Below, piece by piece: positions 11,510 through 21,999 of a DNA stretch of 64,000 nt; position 1 is the stretch's first letter, and each line of letters begins with the position of its first letter. The translations under genes and the position numbers were made by a program. Source of the DNA: Neoarius graeffei (Eukaryota; Chordata; Actinopteri; Siluriformes; Ariidae); assembly GCF_027579695.1 (NCBI RefSeq), contig NC_083587.1, positions 3,056,501 through 3,120,500 on the forward strand, in the 5' to 3' direction. Under the pieces are notes generated by a model that was not told where the DNA came from, did not search any database, and saw only the letters and a program-made list of their open reading frames with translations.

Positions 11510-11895
11510 ATAATGCTTTCTTATCAAACATTTTATAGCCTTTTTAAAAAGCAATTCTATTGGTTTAAGTGTTGCTGTACTAGTTAATGGCCAATTTATG
11601 AAGCAGTACTCAATATGTGAGAAAATCATAGAATGTAGAAACATCTTAGCAACTTTCATGTTGAGAAATGGCCTAATTTGCCTAAAATTGTGAATGTTGA
11701 ATTTTACTTTATTTGGCACCCTTTTAACATGACTTTTGAAGGTTAATGTGGAGTCCAGGGTTACTCCCAAATACTTAAACTCATTAACAAGATCAAGCTC
11801 TTCTCCTCTAAGGAACACATTAGAATGTGTCAACTTAGTAGCCTGTTTAGAAAACATCATGCAGACTGTTTTTTTGGTGTTCAGATATAGGCATG
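11510..11895 (-). pseudogene. LINE-2 reverse transcriptase, C-terminal segment
   Basis: The minus strand encodes the post-palm part of a LINE RT, with LVNEFKYLGVTLDSTLTFKS and HSMIFSHIEYCFINW. The 5' side is cut by Gmr1 copy A at 11895 and the 3' side by copy C at 11509, so no LINE tail is left. Confidence 0.75.
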
Positions 11896-12209
11896 TGTGG
11901 CAGCGGGGGCGTGGTCAAGCGCCGGTCTGTGACAGGAGGGTGGAGTCAGGGAAGGTAAGTGGCAGAATCGCTACACCTGATGGCAATTAACCTGTGTTTG
12001 TGTGTGTCTTCCCAGTGACCGCGCCCTATTTAGGGAAGGAGAGCGGAGAGCAGGGGAGCTCATCGCCGGACGAGATGCTAGTCTGTGTCTCTAGTCTCCT
12101 AATAAAACGTTGTTTAGACTGAAAAGTTTGACAATAAAAAACCCATATACGAACCTGATGTCTGTCCTGCCATCCCCTGTGCTCCACCCACGCCTAGCGA
12201 ACCGCTACA
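11896..12209 (+). repeat. 5' LTR of Gmr1 copy A
   Basis: It starts TGTGGCAGCGGGGGCGTGG and ends GAACCGCTACA. An ATTTAGGG box near 12028 and AATAAAACG near 12101 are candidate TATA-like and polyadenylation signals. Confidence 0.9.
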
Positions 12210-12210
12210 G

Positions 12211-12229
12211 TGGTGCTGAAACCCGGAAT
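12211..12229 (+). promoter_or_regulatory. Primer binding site of copy A, tRNA-Phe type
   Basis: TGGTGCTGAAACCCGGAAT lies one base after the LTR. It matches the complement of the tRNA-Phe 3' end with two mismatches. Confidence 0.7.
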
Positions 12230-12258
12230 TCAGAGTGGAGCACCAGCCGATCAGCCCC

Positions 12259-13204
12259 ATGGAGTCCTCCCTGTTCGCCGACCTGGTCTGCGCCCTCGCC
12301 ATGGCCCAGCAAAGCCAGCACCAGGCTCTCGTCAACCTCCGGAAGGAACAAGAGCGACGCTTCGAAGCCCTGGTGCTGGCCCAGCAGGAAGACCGTGAGG
12401 CGTTCTGGCACCTCCTTGCGTCAGTGGGGTCCACCAGTGCTCCCACTGCGGGCCCATCCCCCCTCACCGTAACCAAGATGGGTCCGCAGGACAACCCCAA
12501 GGCTTTTATCACGCTCTTCGAGCAAGTCACAGAGGCCTCGGGGTGGCCGATGGAGCAGCGCACGGCGTGCCTCCTCCCTCTGCTAACGGGAGAGGCGCAG
12601 CTGGCCGCGCTACAGCTCCCCGCCGACCGCCGACCGCCAGCTGGCCTACGCGGACCTCTGCTGGGCCGTCCTCCAGCGCGTGGGGCGCTCCCTGGAACAG
12701 CAGCACCAGCACTTCCGTGCCTTGCACTTGGAGGAAGTCGGCCGGCCGTTCGCGTTTGGCCAGCAGCTCCGGGATGCCTGCTGGTGGTGGTTGAGGGCCG
12801 ACAACCGCGACGCCGAGGGAATCATCGACCAGGTGATGCTGGAACAATTCATCGCTCGCTTACCAGCAGGAACCACGGAGTGGGTCCAATGCCACCGCCC
12901 GGCATCGCTGGATCAGGCAGTCGAGCTGGCGGAGGATCATTTGGCGGCTGTTCCGGCGGCAGGACAGCAGATGGCATCTTCTTTTCTCTTCTCTCCTCTT
13001 CTCTCTCTCTCTCTCTCCCCCTCCTTCTGTGTCCCATCCTCGCCCCATTCCCCCACCGCGGTGCCCTCTGGTTTTCCCTTCTGTGTCTGTCTCTCCCCCC
13101 CTCAGGTGAGTGAGCCCCAGAACACCGGTGCAGAGGGAAAGCCGGGGCTGGTTTGCTGGCGCTGCGGGGAGCCGGGCCACCTTCAACAGCAGTGCATGGC
13201 AATG
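12259..13204 (+). pseudogene. Gmr1 gag with SCAN-like domain and CCHC knuckle, copy A
   Basis: Gag forms the element's capsid. It starts MESSLFADLV with a Gln/Glu-rich helix and an ITLFEQVTEASGWP block. The segment 12689-12945 resembles the SCAN dimerisation domain: FRALHLEEVGRPFAFGQQL, then ACWWWLRA, then VMLEQFIARLPAGTTEWV and SLDQAVELAEDHL. A 7-bp duplication at about 12625-12640 (CGACCGC repeated) shifts the frame relative to copy C, so the SCAN-like part is in a different frame from the start. The nucleocapsid knuckle CWRCGEPGHLQQQC is at 13154-13195. A (TC)n tract at 12998-13018 encodes a Ser/Leu run. Confidence 0.85.
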
Positions 13205-13740
13205 GAAGTGGGCGCGGTGGTTCGGATCCCCGACGCACCAGAGGCCGCCCTCGATCGGGCCGGAGCGTATCGCATACCGGTGAGTATCCAAGGGGCTACA
13301 TATCAGGCATTGGTGGATTCTGGTTGTAATCAGACCTCAATTCGCCAAAGCCTGGTTCAAAACAAGGCATTGGGGGGAACACAGGGGGTGAAGGTGTTGT
13401 GTGTGCACGGGGATGTTCACCGCTACCCTTTGGTGTCAGTCCACATTTTTGTCAGAGGGGAAAAAGTTATAGTGAAGGCGGCGGTTAATCCTCGCCGTAC
13501 CCACTCTTTAATTTTGGGGACTGATTGGCTGGGATTTCGGGATTTGATGACACACTTAGTCAAGAGTGGGTCCTGCCATTTAACAGGGGGAGGTCCCAGT
13601 GTCGCTTTGGCGGGAGCAGCTGTCACAGAGCCGTCTACGTCATCTCCGCATCAGAGTGAGGAGCCACCGGCCCCTCCTCTCTCTCGGGGAATCCCTCACC
13701 GATTTCCCATTAGAGCAGTCGCGAGACAAGACTCTGTGAC
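13205..13740 (+). pseudogene. Gmr1 retropepsin, copy A
   Basis: This aspartic protease is fused in frame to gag. Motifs are YQALVDSGCNQTSI (DSG catalytic loop, about 13310) and SLILGTDWLGF (the conserved C-terminal hydrophobic-G element). Compared with copy D, a 2-bp loss in the CT-rich stretch near 13680 shifts the frame. A TGA at about 13737 then sits where copy D has Arg. Confidence 0.85.
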
Positions 13741-14960
13741 ATGTGTTTGACCAAGTGAGAGTAATCGATGGTCAAACGCTCCAGCCGAACGCCACCCCGT
13801 CCTTCCCCTACTTCGCGATTATGAAGGATAGGTTATACCGAGTGACGCAGGACACTCAGACTGAAGAGCGAGTCACGCAACTTTTAATTCCAAAGAGACG
13901 CCGGGAATTGGTATTCCAGATGGCTCATTTTAATCCCATGGCTGAACACTTAGGGCAGGATAAGACACTAGCCCGAATAATGGCCCGATTCTATTGGCCA
14001 GGGATTCGTGGCAATGTTCGTAGGTGGTGCACGGCATGCCGCAAATGCCAGTTAGTAAATCCAGCAGCCATTCCAAAAGCACCTTTGCGCCCCCTCCCAT
14101 TAATCGAGACCCCATTTGAGAGAATTGGGATGGATCTCATCAGGCCATTAGATCGGTCAGCACGAGGGTACCGCTTTATATTAGTTCTGTGGACTATGCA
14201 ACGCGATACCTGGAAGCAGTGCCTCTGCGCAATATCTCAGCACCCAGTATTGCGGAGGCACTCTTCCACATTATCTCCTGAGTTGGAATCCTGAAAGAGA
14301 TTCTGACTGATCAAGGCACCACATTTATGTCACGGACACTGCGTGAACTGTATGAGTTATTGGGGATTAAGCCGATCCGCACCAGCATGTATCACCCACA
14401 AACGGACGGTTTAGTGGAACGGTTCAATCGCACCCTCAAAAATATCATTAAAAAATTTGTAAGTGAGGACGCACGTAATTGGGATCAGTGGCTCGAGCCC
14501 TTGTTGTTCTCAGTGCGAGAGGTCCCCCAAGCCTCCACGGGGTTCTCCCCGTTAGAATTATTATATGGGCGTAAGCCACGCGGCATCCTAGACGTGCTGC
14601 AGGAAAATTGGGAGGAGGGACCTTCACAAAGTAAGAACGAAATTCAATACGTTATGGACCTGCGCACAAAACTCTACACGCTCACCCACCTAACCCAGGA
14701 GAATTTGCGGCAGGCCCAAGAACGGCAAGCCCGCCTGTACAACAAGGGTACACGCCTTAGGGAGTTCACACCGGGAGATAAAGTACTCGTACTGTTGCCC
14801 ACATCGAGCTCCAAATTGATCAAGTGGCAAGGGCCCTTTGAGGTCACATGGCGAGTCGGGGACGTCAACTATGAGGTGAGGCGAACGGACAGGGGTGGGG
14901 CACTACAAATTTACCACCTCAACCTACTTAAACTCTGGAATGAGGAGTTCCCCTTTGCGT
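13741..14960 (+). pseudogene. Gmr1 integrase, copy A
   Basis: The H2C2 zinc module (HFNPMAEHLGQD then CTACRKC) is followed by the rve core with RIGMDLIRPLD (first Asp), LTDQGTTFMS (second Asp, about 14308) and GLVERFNRTLKNI (Glu). A C-terminal GPY/F-type module follows with WQGPFEVTWRVGD. A 1-bp loss near 14185 and a TGA at about 14280 (Arg in copy D) break it. It lies upstream of the reverse transcriptase, opposite to ordinary Ty3 elements. Confidence 0.88.
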
Positions 14961-15707
14961 TGGTGTCGGTGGTTCCGGAGAAGGCGGAGCTGGGGCTGGA
15001 GGTTCAAAAGGGGGCATTGGCATCAGGCACCTCTCCGGTCCCCTGTGGAGACCACCTCTCCCCAACTCACGGAGGTCACCCAGTTGCAGACCGAGTTTTC
15101 GGATGTGTTCTCGCCCCTGCCCGGTCGCACTAACCTCATAGAGCACCACATAGAGATGCCCCAGGGGGTAGTAGTGCGTAGCCGCCCTTACAGGCTACCC
15201 GAACACAAAAAAAAGGTGGTTCGGGAAGAACTTGAGACCATGCTCGAAATGGGCATCGTCGAGGAGTCCCACAGTGACTGGAGCAGCCCGGTGGTCTTGG
15301 TACCCAAGGCCAACGGGTCGGTCCGGTTCTGTGTGGACTATAGAAAAGTCAACGCGGTGTCTAAATTTGATGCGTACCTGATGCCTCGTATTGATGAGTT
15401 GCTCGATCGACTCAGCACTGCTCGCTTTTATTCAATGCTGGATTTGACGAAGAGATACTGGCAGATCCCCTTGACTCCACTATCCCGAGAAAAAATGGCC
15501 TTTTCCACACCGTTTGGTTTACACCAATTCGTCACCCTTCCGTTTGGGCTGTTTGGGGCGCCCGCTACGTTTCAGCGGCTGATGGACCGGGTCCTCCGCC
15601 CTCACGCCACTTATGTGGCTGCCTATCTAGATGACATCATCATCTATAGTAATGACTGGCAGAGGCACCTCAAACATCTGAGGGCCGTCCTTAGGTTGCT
15701 GAGATGA
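14961..15707 (+). pseudogene. Gmr1 reverse transcriptase, copy A
   Basis: RT motifs in order: MLEMGIVEESHSDWSSPVVL, GSVRFCVDYRKVNAVS, MLDLTKRYWQIPL (catalytic Asp), TLPFGLFGAPATFQRLMD and AAYLDDIIIYS (YLDD box, about 15630). A 5-bp loss near 15065 relative to copy D separates its frame from integrase. A TGA at 15705-15707 (expected CGA, Arg) ends it before the connection domain. Confidence 0.9.
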
Positions 15708-16481
15708 GCGGGGCTCACAGCCAACCCAAAGAAGTGTGCGATTGGGCGGGTGGAAGTACAGTATCTGGGCTTCCACTTGGGCAACGGGCAGGTGTGTCCC
15801 CAAATTAATAAGACGGCAGCGATTGCAGCCTGCCCGAGGCCCAAGATCAAAAAGGGGGTGAGACAGTTCCTGGGGCTGGCTGGCTATTACCATAGGTTTA
15901 AACCTAATTATTCGGACGTCACCTGCCCGCTGACTGATCTCACTAAAAAGGGGACACCAGATCCGGTCCAGTGGACGGAGCAATGCCAGCGGGCTTTTTC
16001 TGAAGTGAAGGCTGCACTGTGTGGGGGGCCACTTTTACACTCCCCTGACTTTTCTCTCCCCTTTGTGTTGCAGATCTATGCATCAGACAGAGGGCTGGGG
16101 GCGGTTTTGTCCCAGGAGGTGGAGGGGGAGGACCGCCCTGTCCTGTACATTAGCAGGAAGCTGTCAGTGCTTGAGGGGTGCTACAGCACGATCGAGAAAG
16201 AGTGTCTGGCGATCAAGTGGGCGGTCCTCGCCCTCTGATACTACCTGCTGGGGCGCCCTTTCACCCTCTGTTTGGACCACGCGCCCCTCCAGTGGCTCCA
16301 CCGCATGAAGGATGCCAACGCGCGGATCACCCGTTGGTATCTGGCACTCCAACCCTTCAATTTTAAGGTGGTCCACAGGCCGGGGGCGCAGATGGTCATG
16401 GCGGACTTCCTCTCCCATCAAGGGGGGGGGAGTCGGCTGCAGGCCGGACGGCCGCCCAGCCTGAGTCGGGCGGTGGGTGTA
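15708..16481 (+). pseudogene. Gmr1 RT connection and RNase H, copy A
   Basis: YLGFHLGNGQVCPQINK and KKGVRQFLGLAGYYHRF are the RT thumb/connection. RNase H follows with [21 protein letters not shown], where the first catalytic Asp of the family (TDAS in copy D) is Tyr. IEKECLAIKWAVLAL and WYLALQPFNFKVVHR come next. A TGA at about 16238 interrupts the frame. The G-rich run at 16420-16430 and the purine-biased sequence up to 16481 may contain the polypurine tract. Confidence 0.85.
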
Positions 16482-16795
16482 TGTGGCAGCGGAGGCATGG
16501 TCAAGTGCCGATCTGTGACAGGAGGGCGGAGTCAGGGAAGGTAAGTGGCAGAATCACTACACCTGACGGCAATTAACCTGTGTTTGTGTGTGTCTTCCCA
16601 GTGACCGCGCCCTATTTAGGGAAGGAGAGCGGAGAGCAGGGGAGCTCATCGCCGGACGAGACGCTAGTCTGTGTCTCAAGTCTCCTAATAAAACGTTGTT
16701 TTGACTGAAAAGTTTGACAATAAAAACCCCATATACGAACCTGATCTCTGTCCTGCCATCCTCTGTGCTCCACCCACGCCTAGCGAACCACTACA
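16482..16795 (+). repeat. 3' LTR of Gmr1 copy A
   Basis: It is 314 bp, starting TGTGGCAGCGGAGGCATGG and ending GAACCACTACA. By eye it differs from the 5' LTR at about 14 positions, roughly 95.5% identity. Confidence 0.9.
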
Positions 16796-17665
16796 GCATA
16801 ATTTAGTTAGCCAATCCTGAATATGAGTCATTACAGATGTTACAGTTGATGTAACTCGTTGGATATTTTTAGCATGCATATAAATTACTACATCATCCAC
16901 ATACATCTGGATGTTAACACTATGACCTACATCAGGTAGATCATTTATATATAATGTGAATAGAATTGGACCAAGTATGGAGCCTTGTGGGACTCCTACA
17001 AGGCAATCAAGAAGGGGAGATTTGGTATTACCAACATACACACATTGCTTCCTGGAAGACAAGTAAGAATTCATCCACTGAATAGCTTTCTCAGAAAAAT
17101 TAAAATAAGTTAACTTAGATAAAAGAACCTGGTGGTTAACAGTATCAAATGCCCTCTTTAAATCCAAAAACATAGCATCTACATAGGAGTTGTTATCCAA
17201 AAGGCATTTTATCTTCTCTAATAATAAGCAATTTACAGTATCTGTAGAATGATGAGTACAGAAACCGAACTGCATGGGGTGCAAAGGATTATGTCCTATA
17301 TTTAGATATTCAATCAATAATTTAGCAACCCATTTTTCTGCAATCTTAGACACTATGGGAAGAATGCTGATAGGATGATAATTGGCCATTTCTGTTCTTC
17401 CCCTTGATTTAAATATTGGTGTAACCATGGCCACCTTCCAAACTGATGGGACAACAGAACGTTTAAAGGAAAGGTTAATCAGGTAAGTTATTGGGTGAAC
17501 TAGAGACTCTTTGTATATTTTTAAAAAGTTTGTATCAAGCCCATAGACATCTTTAGCCTTGGAGGTTTTCAGTGCATTGATAATATTAGCCACCTCTGTT
17601 TCTGTTATTTCTTCTATATTAAAAACAGATTGTTCATGGTTTATAGGAGAAAGTGTGTGGATGGG
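16796..17665 (-). pseudogene. LINE-2 reverse transcriptase, central segment
   Basis: The minus strand encodes the RT palm: KTSKAKDVYGLDTNFLK, PSVWKVAMVTPIFK, MFLDLKRAFDTVNHQVLL (catalytic Asp), VGVPQGSILGPILFTLYIND and QMYVDDVVIYMHA (YVDD box). The frame is open until copy A interrupts it at 16795. It is cut upstream by a SINE at 17666. Confidence 0.85.
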
Positions 17666-18034
17666 GGCGGCACGGTGGTGTAGTGGTTAGCGCTGTCGCC
17701 TCACAGCAAGAAGGTCCTGGGTTCAAGCCCCATGGCCGGCGAGGGCCCTTCTGTGCGGAGTTTGCATGTTCTTCCTGTGTCCGCGTGGGTTTCCTCCGGG
17801 TGCTCCGGTTTCCCCCACAGTCCAAAGACATGCAGGTTAGGTTAACTGGTGACTCTAAATTGACCATAGGTGTGAATGTGAGTGTGAATGGTTGTCTGTG
17901 TCTATGTGTCAGCCCTGTGATAACCTGGCGACTTGTCCAGGGTGTACCCCGCCTTTCGCCCGTAGTCAGCTGGGATAGGCTCCAGCTTGCCTGCGACCCT
18001 GTAGAAGGATAAAGCGGCTAGAGATAATGAGATG
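17666..18034 (+). repeat. V-SINE-like tRNA-derived SINE, copy 1
   Basis: The tRNA-like head has a B-box match GGTTCAAGCCC, followed by a conserved core containing GGGTGCTCCGGTTTCCCCCA and AAAGACATGCAGG, and a tail ending GATAATGAGATG. It is flanked by a perfect 14-bp duplication AGTGTGTGGATGGG (17652-17665 and 18035-18048), showing LINE-mediated insertion. It sits in LINE-2. Confidence 0.85.
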
Positions 18035-18048
18035 AGTGTGTGGATGGG

Positions 18049-18533
18049 TGAACTGAACTTTTTAGTTATCTCATGAACAGAATCAATAAAAAAAATATTA
18101 AGTTCTTTGGCTAGGATGGTTGTATCTGTCACAAGTTCATTCTTAATTCTAAGTTCAAGTCCTTTAATATTATAGTTTTTATCTCTCCCTATTAATTTGT
18201 TAATATTTTGCCAAATTCTTTTCCCATTCCCTTTAGCCTCTTCTGTGATGTTCATTAAAAAAATTGACTTTAGAACATCTGATAGTCTGTATTACTTTGT
18301 TTCTTACGGAGGTAAATTTTTGCCGGTCTGTTGACAAATATGATTTTAGGGATTTTTTTTTAATAATTGGTCCCTTTCTCTCATTAACTTCCAACATTCC
18401 TCAGTTAACCAGGGCAGATTATTTCGATTTGCTTTCTTTTTGCTAATCTTTTTGATAAAAGGCATCATAGTTTTGTTAACTGTTGAAATAAATTGATCAC
18501 TGTCACTCTCTATATTCCCCTCAGAATATAGAC
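18049..18533 (-). pseudogene. LINE-2 RT N-terminal/linker segment
   Basis: Low-complexity, AT-rich minus-strand sequence with AKELNIFFIDSVHEITKKF and KGNGKRIWQNINKLIGRD continues the LINE-2 protein between endonuclease and RT. Copy B begins at 18533. Confidence 0.6.
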
Positions 18534-19879
18534 CTAAGGACAGCTCTTAGGTGTTCTAAATGCCATGGCCAGTCATTACTATAGCTTATGATATCATCTA
18601 CTGTAAGTACGCGGCCGCATAGGTGGCGTGGGGGCGGAGGACCCTGTCCATAAGCCGCTGGAACGTAGCGGGTGCCCCAAACAGCCCAAAAGGAAGTGTA
18701 ACAAATTGGTGTAAGCCAAACAGTGTGGAAAAGGCCATTTTTTTCTTGGGATAGTGGAGTCAAGGGGATCTGCCAATAACCCTTTGTCAAATCCAGTGTC
18801 AAGTAAAAGCGAGCCATGCCTAGTTGATCCAGCAACTCGTCAATACAAGGCATTGGGTATGCATCGAATTTAGATATATATCTGTGATGAATCTCAGTCA
18901 TCCAGGTACATAGTAATCTGTGGTTGGTTGAAGAGAGCAACTGGACTTGCTTAAAGAATCTTTAAGCAAGTCCAGTTGCTCTCTTCAACCAACCACAGAT
19001 TACTATGTACCTGGATGACTGAGATTCGTCACAGATATGTTTCTACGCACTTTGGGATGAGATCCCTTGGACTGGTGTGGGAGTATGAGAGGGCTTCCAG
19101 AAAACTGGCAGACGGCAGACATCTTTGCCAGAGAGGATCGTTCATTTTTGTCAACCTGGAACGCCCATCATTGAACAGAGGTGGGTGTCTATGACATCTT
19201 TTATCAGCCACCTACAATGCAGCCATCAGCATTCTGATTCGGATTCTATGATGATCCATGAGAGGATAAATACTGGATACTCCCTATTAGTCAGACAGAA
19301 CTGAGCATGCCTTTAGGATGAGAGGTGAAACATTTTCAAGAATCTTTAAGCAAGTCCAGTTGCTCTCTTCAACCAACCACAGATTGCATCGAATTTAGAC
19401 ACCGCGTTGACTTTTCTATAGTCTACACAGAACTGGACCGACCCGTCGGCCTTGGGAACCAAGACCAATTGGCTGCTCCAGTCACTGTGGGACTCCTTGA
19501 CGATGCCCATTTCGAGCATTGCCTTGGGTTCTTCCCAAACCACTTTTTTCTTGTGTTCAGGTAGCCTGTAAGGGCGGCTGTGCACTACCACCCCCGGGGG
19601 CGTCTCAATGTGGTGTTCTATGAGGCTGGTGCGGCCGGGCAGGGGCGAGAACACGTCCAAAAATTCGGTCTGCAACTGGGCAACCTCCATGAGTTGGGTC
19701 GGGGAGAGGTGATCTCCACAGGAGACCGGAGAGGTATGCAATGTCAATGTTCCCTTTTGAACCTCCGGCCCCAGTTCCGCCTTCTCCGGAACCACCAACA
19801 CCAACACCATGGGGACCTCCTCGTTCCAGAGTTTGAGCAGATTGAGGTGGTAAATCTGTAGTGCCCCACCCCTGTCCAT
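18533..19879 (-). pseudogene. Gmr1 reverse transcriptase, copy B (split by a Penelope fragment)
   Basis: 19400-19879 holds SRPYRLPEHKKKVVWEEPKA, GIVKESHSDWSSQLVL and GSVQFCVDYRKVNAVSKFDA. After the insertion, 18533-18860 holds LDLTKGYWQIPLTPLS and a damaged active-site block reading TVDDIISYSND, where copy A has YLDDIIIYS. The palm Leu and Tyr are therefore altered. The sequence then stops. Confidence 0.8.
18875..19384 (+). mobile_element. Penelope-like element fragment with an 80-bp foldback
   Basis: It is flanked by a perfect 15-bp duplication TGCATCGAATTTAGA (18860-18874, 19385-19399). The left part is an inverted repeat: arms 18878-18957 and 18959-19038 pair with one mismatch. A third, direct copy of the inner segment closes the element near 19335-19384. 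Between them, RGSFIFVNLERPSLNRGG and the preceding KLADGRHLCQR resemble the C-terminal GIY-YIG region of fish Penelope-like elements. Such elements often carry inverted, 5'-truncated terminal copies. Family assignment rests on recall of these motifs. Confidence 0.62.
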
Positions 19880-20600
19880 TCACCTCACCTCATAGTCGAC
19901 GTCCCTGACTCACCGTGTGACCTCAAAGGGTCCTTGCCACTTGGCGATCAATTTGGAGCTCGATGTGGGCAACAGTACGAGTACTTTATCTCCCGGTGTG
20001 AACTCCCTAAGGCGCGTACCCCTGTCATACAGGCGGGTTTGCCGTTCTTGGGCCTGCCGCAAATTCTCCTGGGTTAGGTGTGTGAGTGTGTGGAGTTTTG
20101 TGCACAGGTCCATAACATATTGAATTTCATTTTTGCTCGGGGAAGGTCCCTCCTCCCAATTTTCTGGCAGTACATCTAGGATGCCGCGTGGCTTACGCCC
20201 ATATAATAATTCTAACGGGGAGAACCCCGTGGAGGCTTGTGGGACCTCTTGCACTGCAAATAACAGGGGTTTGAGCCATTTATCCCAATTGCGTGTGTCC
20301 TTGCGAACAAACTTTTTAATTATATTCTTGAGTGTGTGAGTGAACCGTTCGACTAAACCATCCATTTGTGGGTGACAAACGCTGGTGCGGATTGGCTTAA
20401 TTCCCAATAAACCATACAGTTCGCTCAGTGTGCGAAGGTGCCTTGATCAGTCAGAATCTCTTTGGGGATTCCGACTCGGGAGATGACGCGGAAGAGCGCC
20501 TCTGCAATACTGCGTGCTGAGATATTGTGAAGAGGCACTGCTTCCGGGTATCGCGTTGCATAGTCCACCAGAACTAAAAAAAAGCAATACCCTCATGTTG
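19880..20600 (-). pseudogene. Gmr1 integrase core and C-terminal module, copy B
   Basis: KPIRTSVCHPQMDGLVERF carries the catalytic Glu; WDKWLKPLLFAVQEVPQAST and SSKLIAKWQGPFEV (GPY/F) follow. A frame break near 20430-20450 separates it from the upstream integrase part. Confidence 0.82.
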
Positions 20601-21921
20601 ACCGATCTAATGGCCCGATGAGATCCATCCCAATTCTTTTGAACGGGGTCTCGATTAATGGCAGAGGGCGCAAAGGCGCTTTTTGAATGGCCGCTGGATT
20701 TACTAACTGGCATTCACGGCACGTCGTACACCCCCTACGGACATCGCCGCGAATCTCTGGCCAATAGAACCGGGCCATTATTTGGGCTAGTGTCTTATCC
20801 TGCCCCAAGTGTCCAGCAATGGGATTAAAGTGAGCTGCCTGGAATATAAATTTCCGGCAGCTCTTTGGAATCAAAAGCTGTGTAATCGGCTCCTTAGTCC
20901 GAGTGTCCTGCGTCACTCGGTATAATCTATCTCTCATAATGGAGAAATAGGGGAAGGACGGGGTGGCATTTGGCTGGAGCATTAGACCATCGATTAATCT
21001 CACTTGGTCAAATGCATACCACAGAGTCTCGTCCCGCGACTGTTCTAACGGGAAATCCGCGAGGGATTCCCCGAGAGAAGGAGGAGGAGCCTGCAGCTCC
21101 TCGCTCTGACGCAGAGATGATGTAGATGGCTCTGTGACAGCTGCTCCCACCAATGCCACACCGGGACTTCCCCCTGCTGAACTATGGCAGGCCCCATTCT
21201 TCACTAAATGAGTCATTAACTCCCGAAATCCCAGCCAATCAGTCCCCAAAATTATCGAGTGGGTAAGGCGAGGATTAACCGCTGCCTTTACACTAAATTT
21301 CTCCCCTTGAAAAAGAATGTGGACCGACACTAAGGGGTAGTTGTGAACATCCACGTGCACACACAACACCTTCACCAATTGTGCTCCCCCCAATGCCTCG
21401 TCTTGCACCAGGCTTTGGTGGATTGAGGTCTGATTACAGCCAGAGTCCACCAATGCCTGATATGTATTCCCTTGGACACTCACCGGTATGAGATACGCTC
21501 CGGCCCGATCGAGGGCGGCTCCTGGTGCGTCGGGGATCCAGACCACCGTGCCCACCTCCATTGCCGAGCACTGCTGCTGGAGGTGCCCTGGCTCCCCGCA
21601 GCGCCAGCAAACCGGCCCAGGCTTTCTCTCTGCACCGGCGCTCTGGGGCTCACTCACCTGAGGGGGGGAAGAGACAGACATGGAAGCGGGAAATGGGAGG
21701 GCACCGTGGGTGCGGTGGGCCAGCTGGGGTGGAGCCGGCCCCCTCCTCCACAGTGGGGGAATGGGGCGAGGACAAGACACAGAAGGGGAGGGGGAGAGAG
21801 AGAGAGAGATGAGAGGGGAGAAGAGGAGATCTGCTGTCCTGCCATCAGAACAGCCGCCAAATGGTCCTCCACCAGCTCGATGGGCTGATCCAGCAATGCC
21901 GGGCGATGACACTGGACCCAC
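20593..21921 (-). pseudogene. Gmr1 gag C-terminus, protease and integrase N-terminus, copy B (442-aa open frame)
   Basis: This open frame runs from the end of the SCAN-like gag through a Ser/Pro low-complexity stretch, CCHC knuckle (CWRCGEPGHLQQQC), retropepsin (YQALVDSGCNQTSI, HSIILGTDWLGF) and integrase zinc module (HFNPIAGHLGQDK, CTTCRECQ). It stops in the core after RIGMDLIGPLDRS. It shows that gag, protease and integrase form one continuous frame in this family, with no reverse transcriptase between protease and integrase. Confidence 0.88.
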
Positions 21922-21999
21922 TCCACAGTCCCTTCAGGTAGTCAGGCCATGAACTGTTCCAGTATCACCAGATTGACAATTCCCATGGCGTCGCGGTTG

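Larger units (their letters stand above)
11896..16795 (+). mobile_element. Gmr1-like Ty3 retrotransposon copy A, complete with two LTRs
   Basis: This 4900-bp element lies between near-matching 5-bp flanks GCATG (11891-11895) and GCATA (16796-16800). LTRs are 314 bp each. The coding order is gag (SCAN-like), CCHC, protease, integrase, reverse transcriptase, RNase H. Integrase before reverse transcriptase is the hallmark of the Gmr1 group, unlike ordinary Ty3 elements. I count about 14 differences between the LTRs, largely CpG-type transitions. Pol carries several frameshifts and stops, so the copy is dead though structurally complete. Confidence 0.92.

Noticed and set aside
17666..17740. tRNA-like sequence with B box
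   Set aside because: It is the head of a SINE with core and tail and flanking duplications, repeated elsewhere; not a functional tRNA gene.
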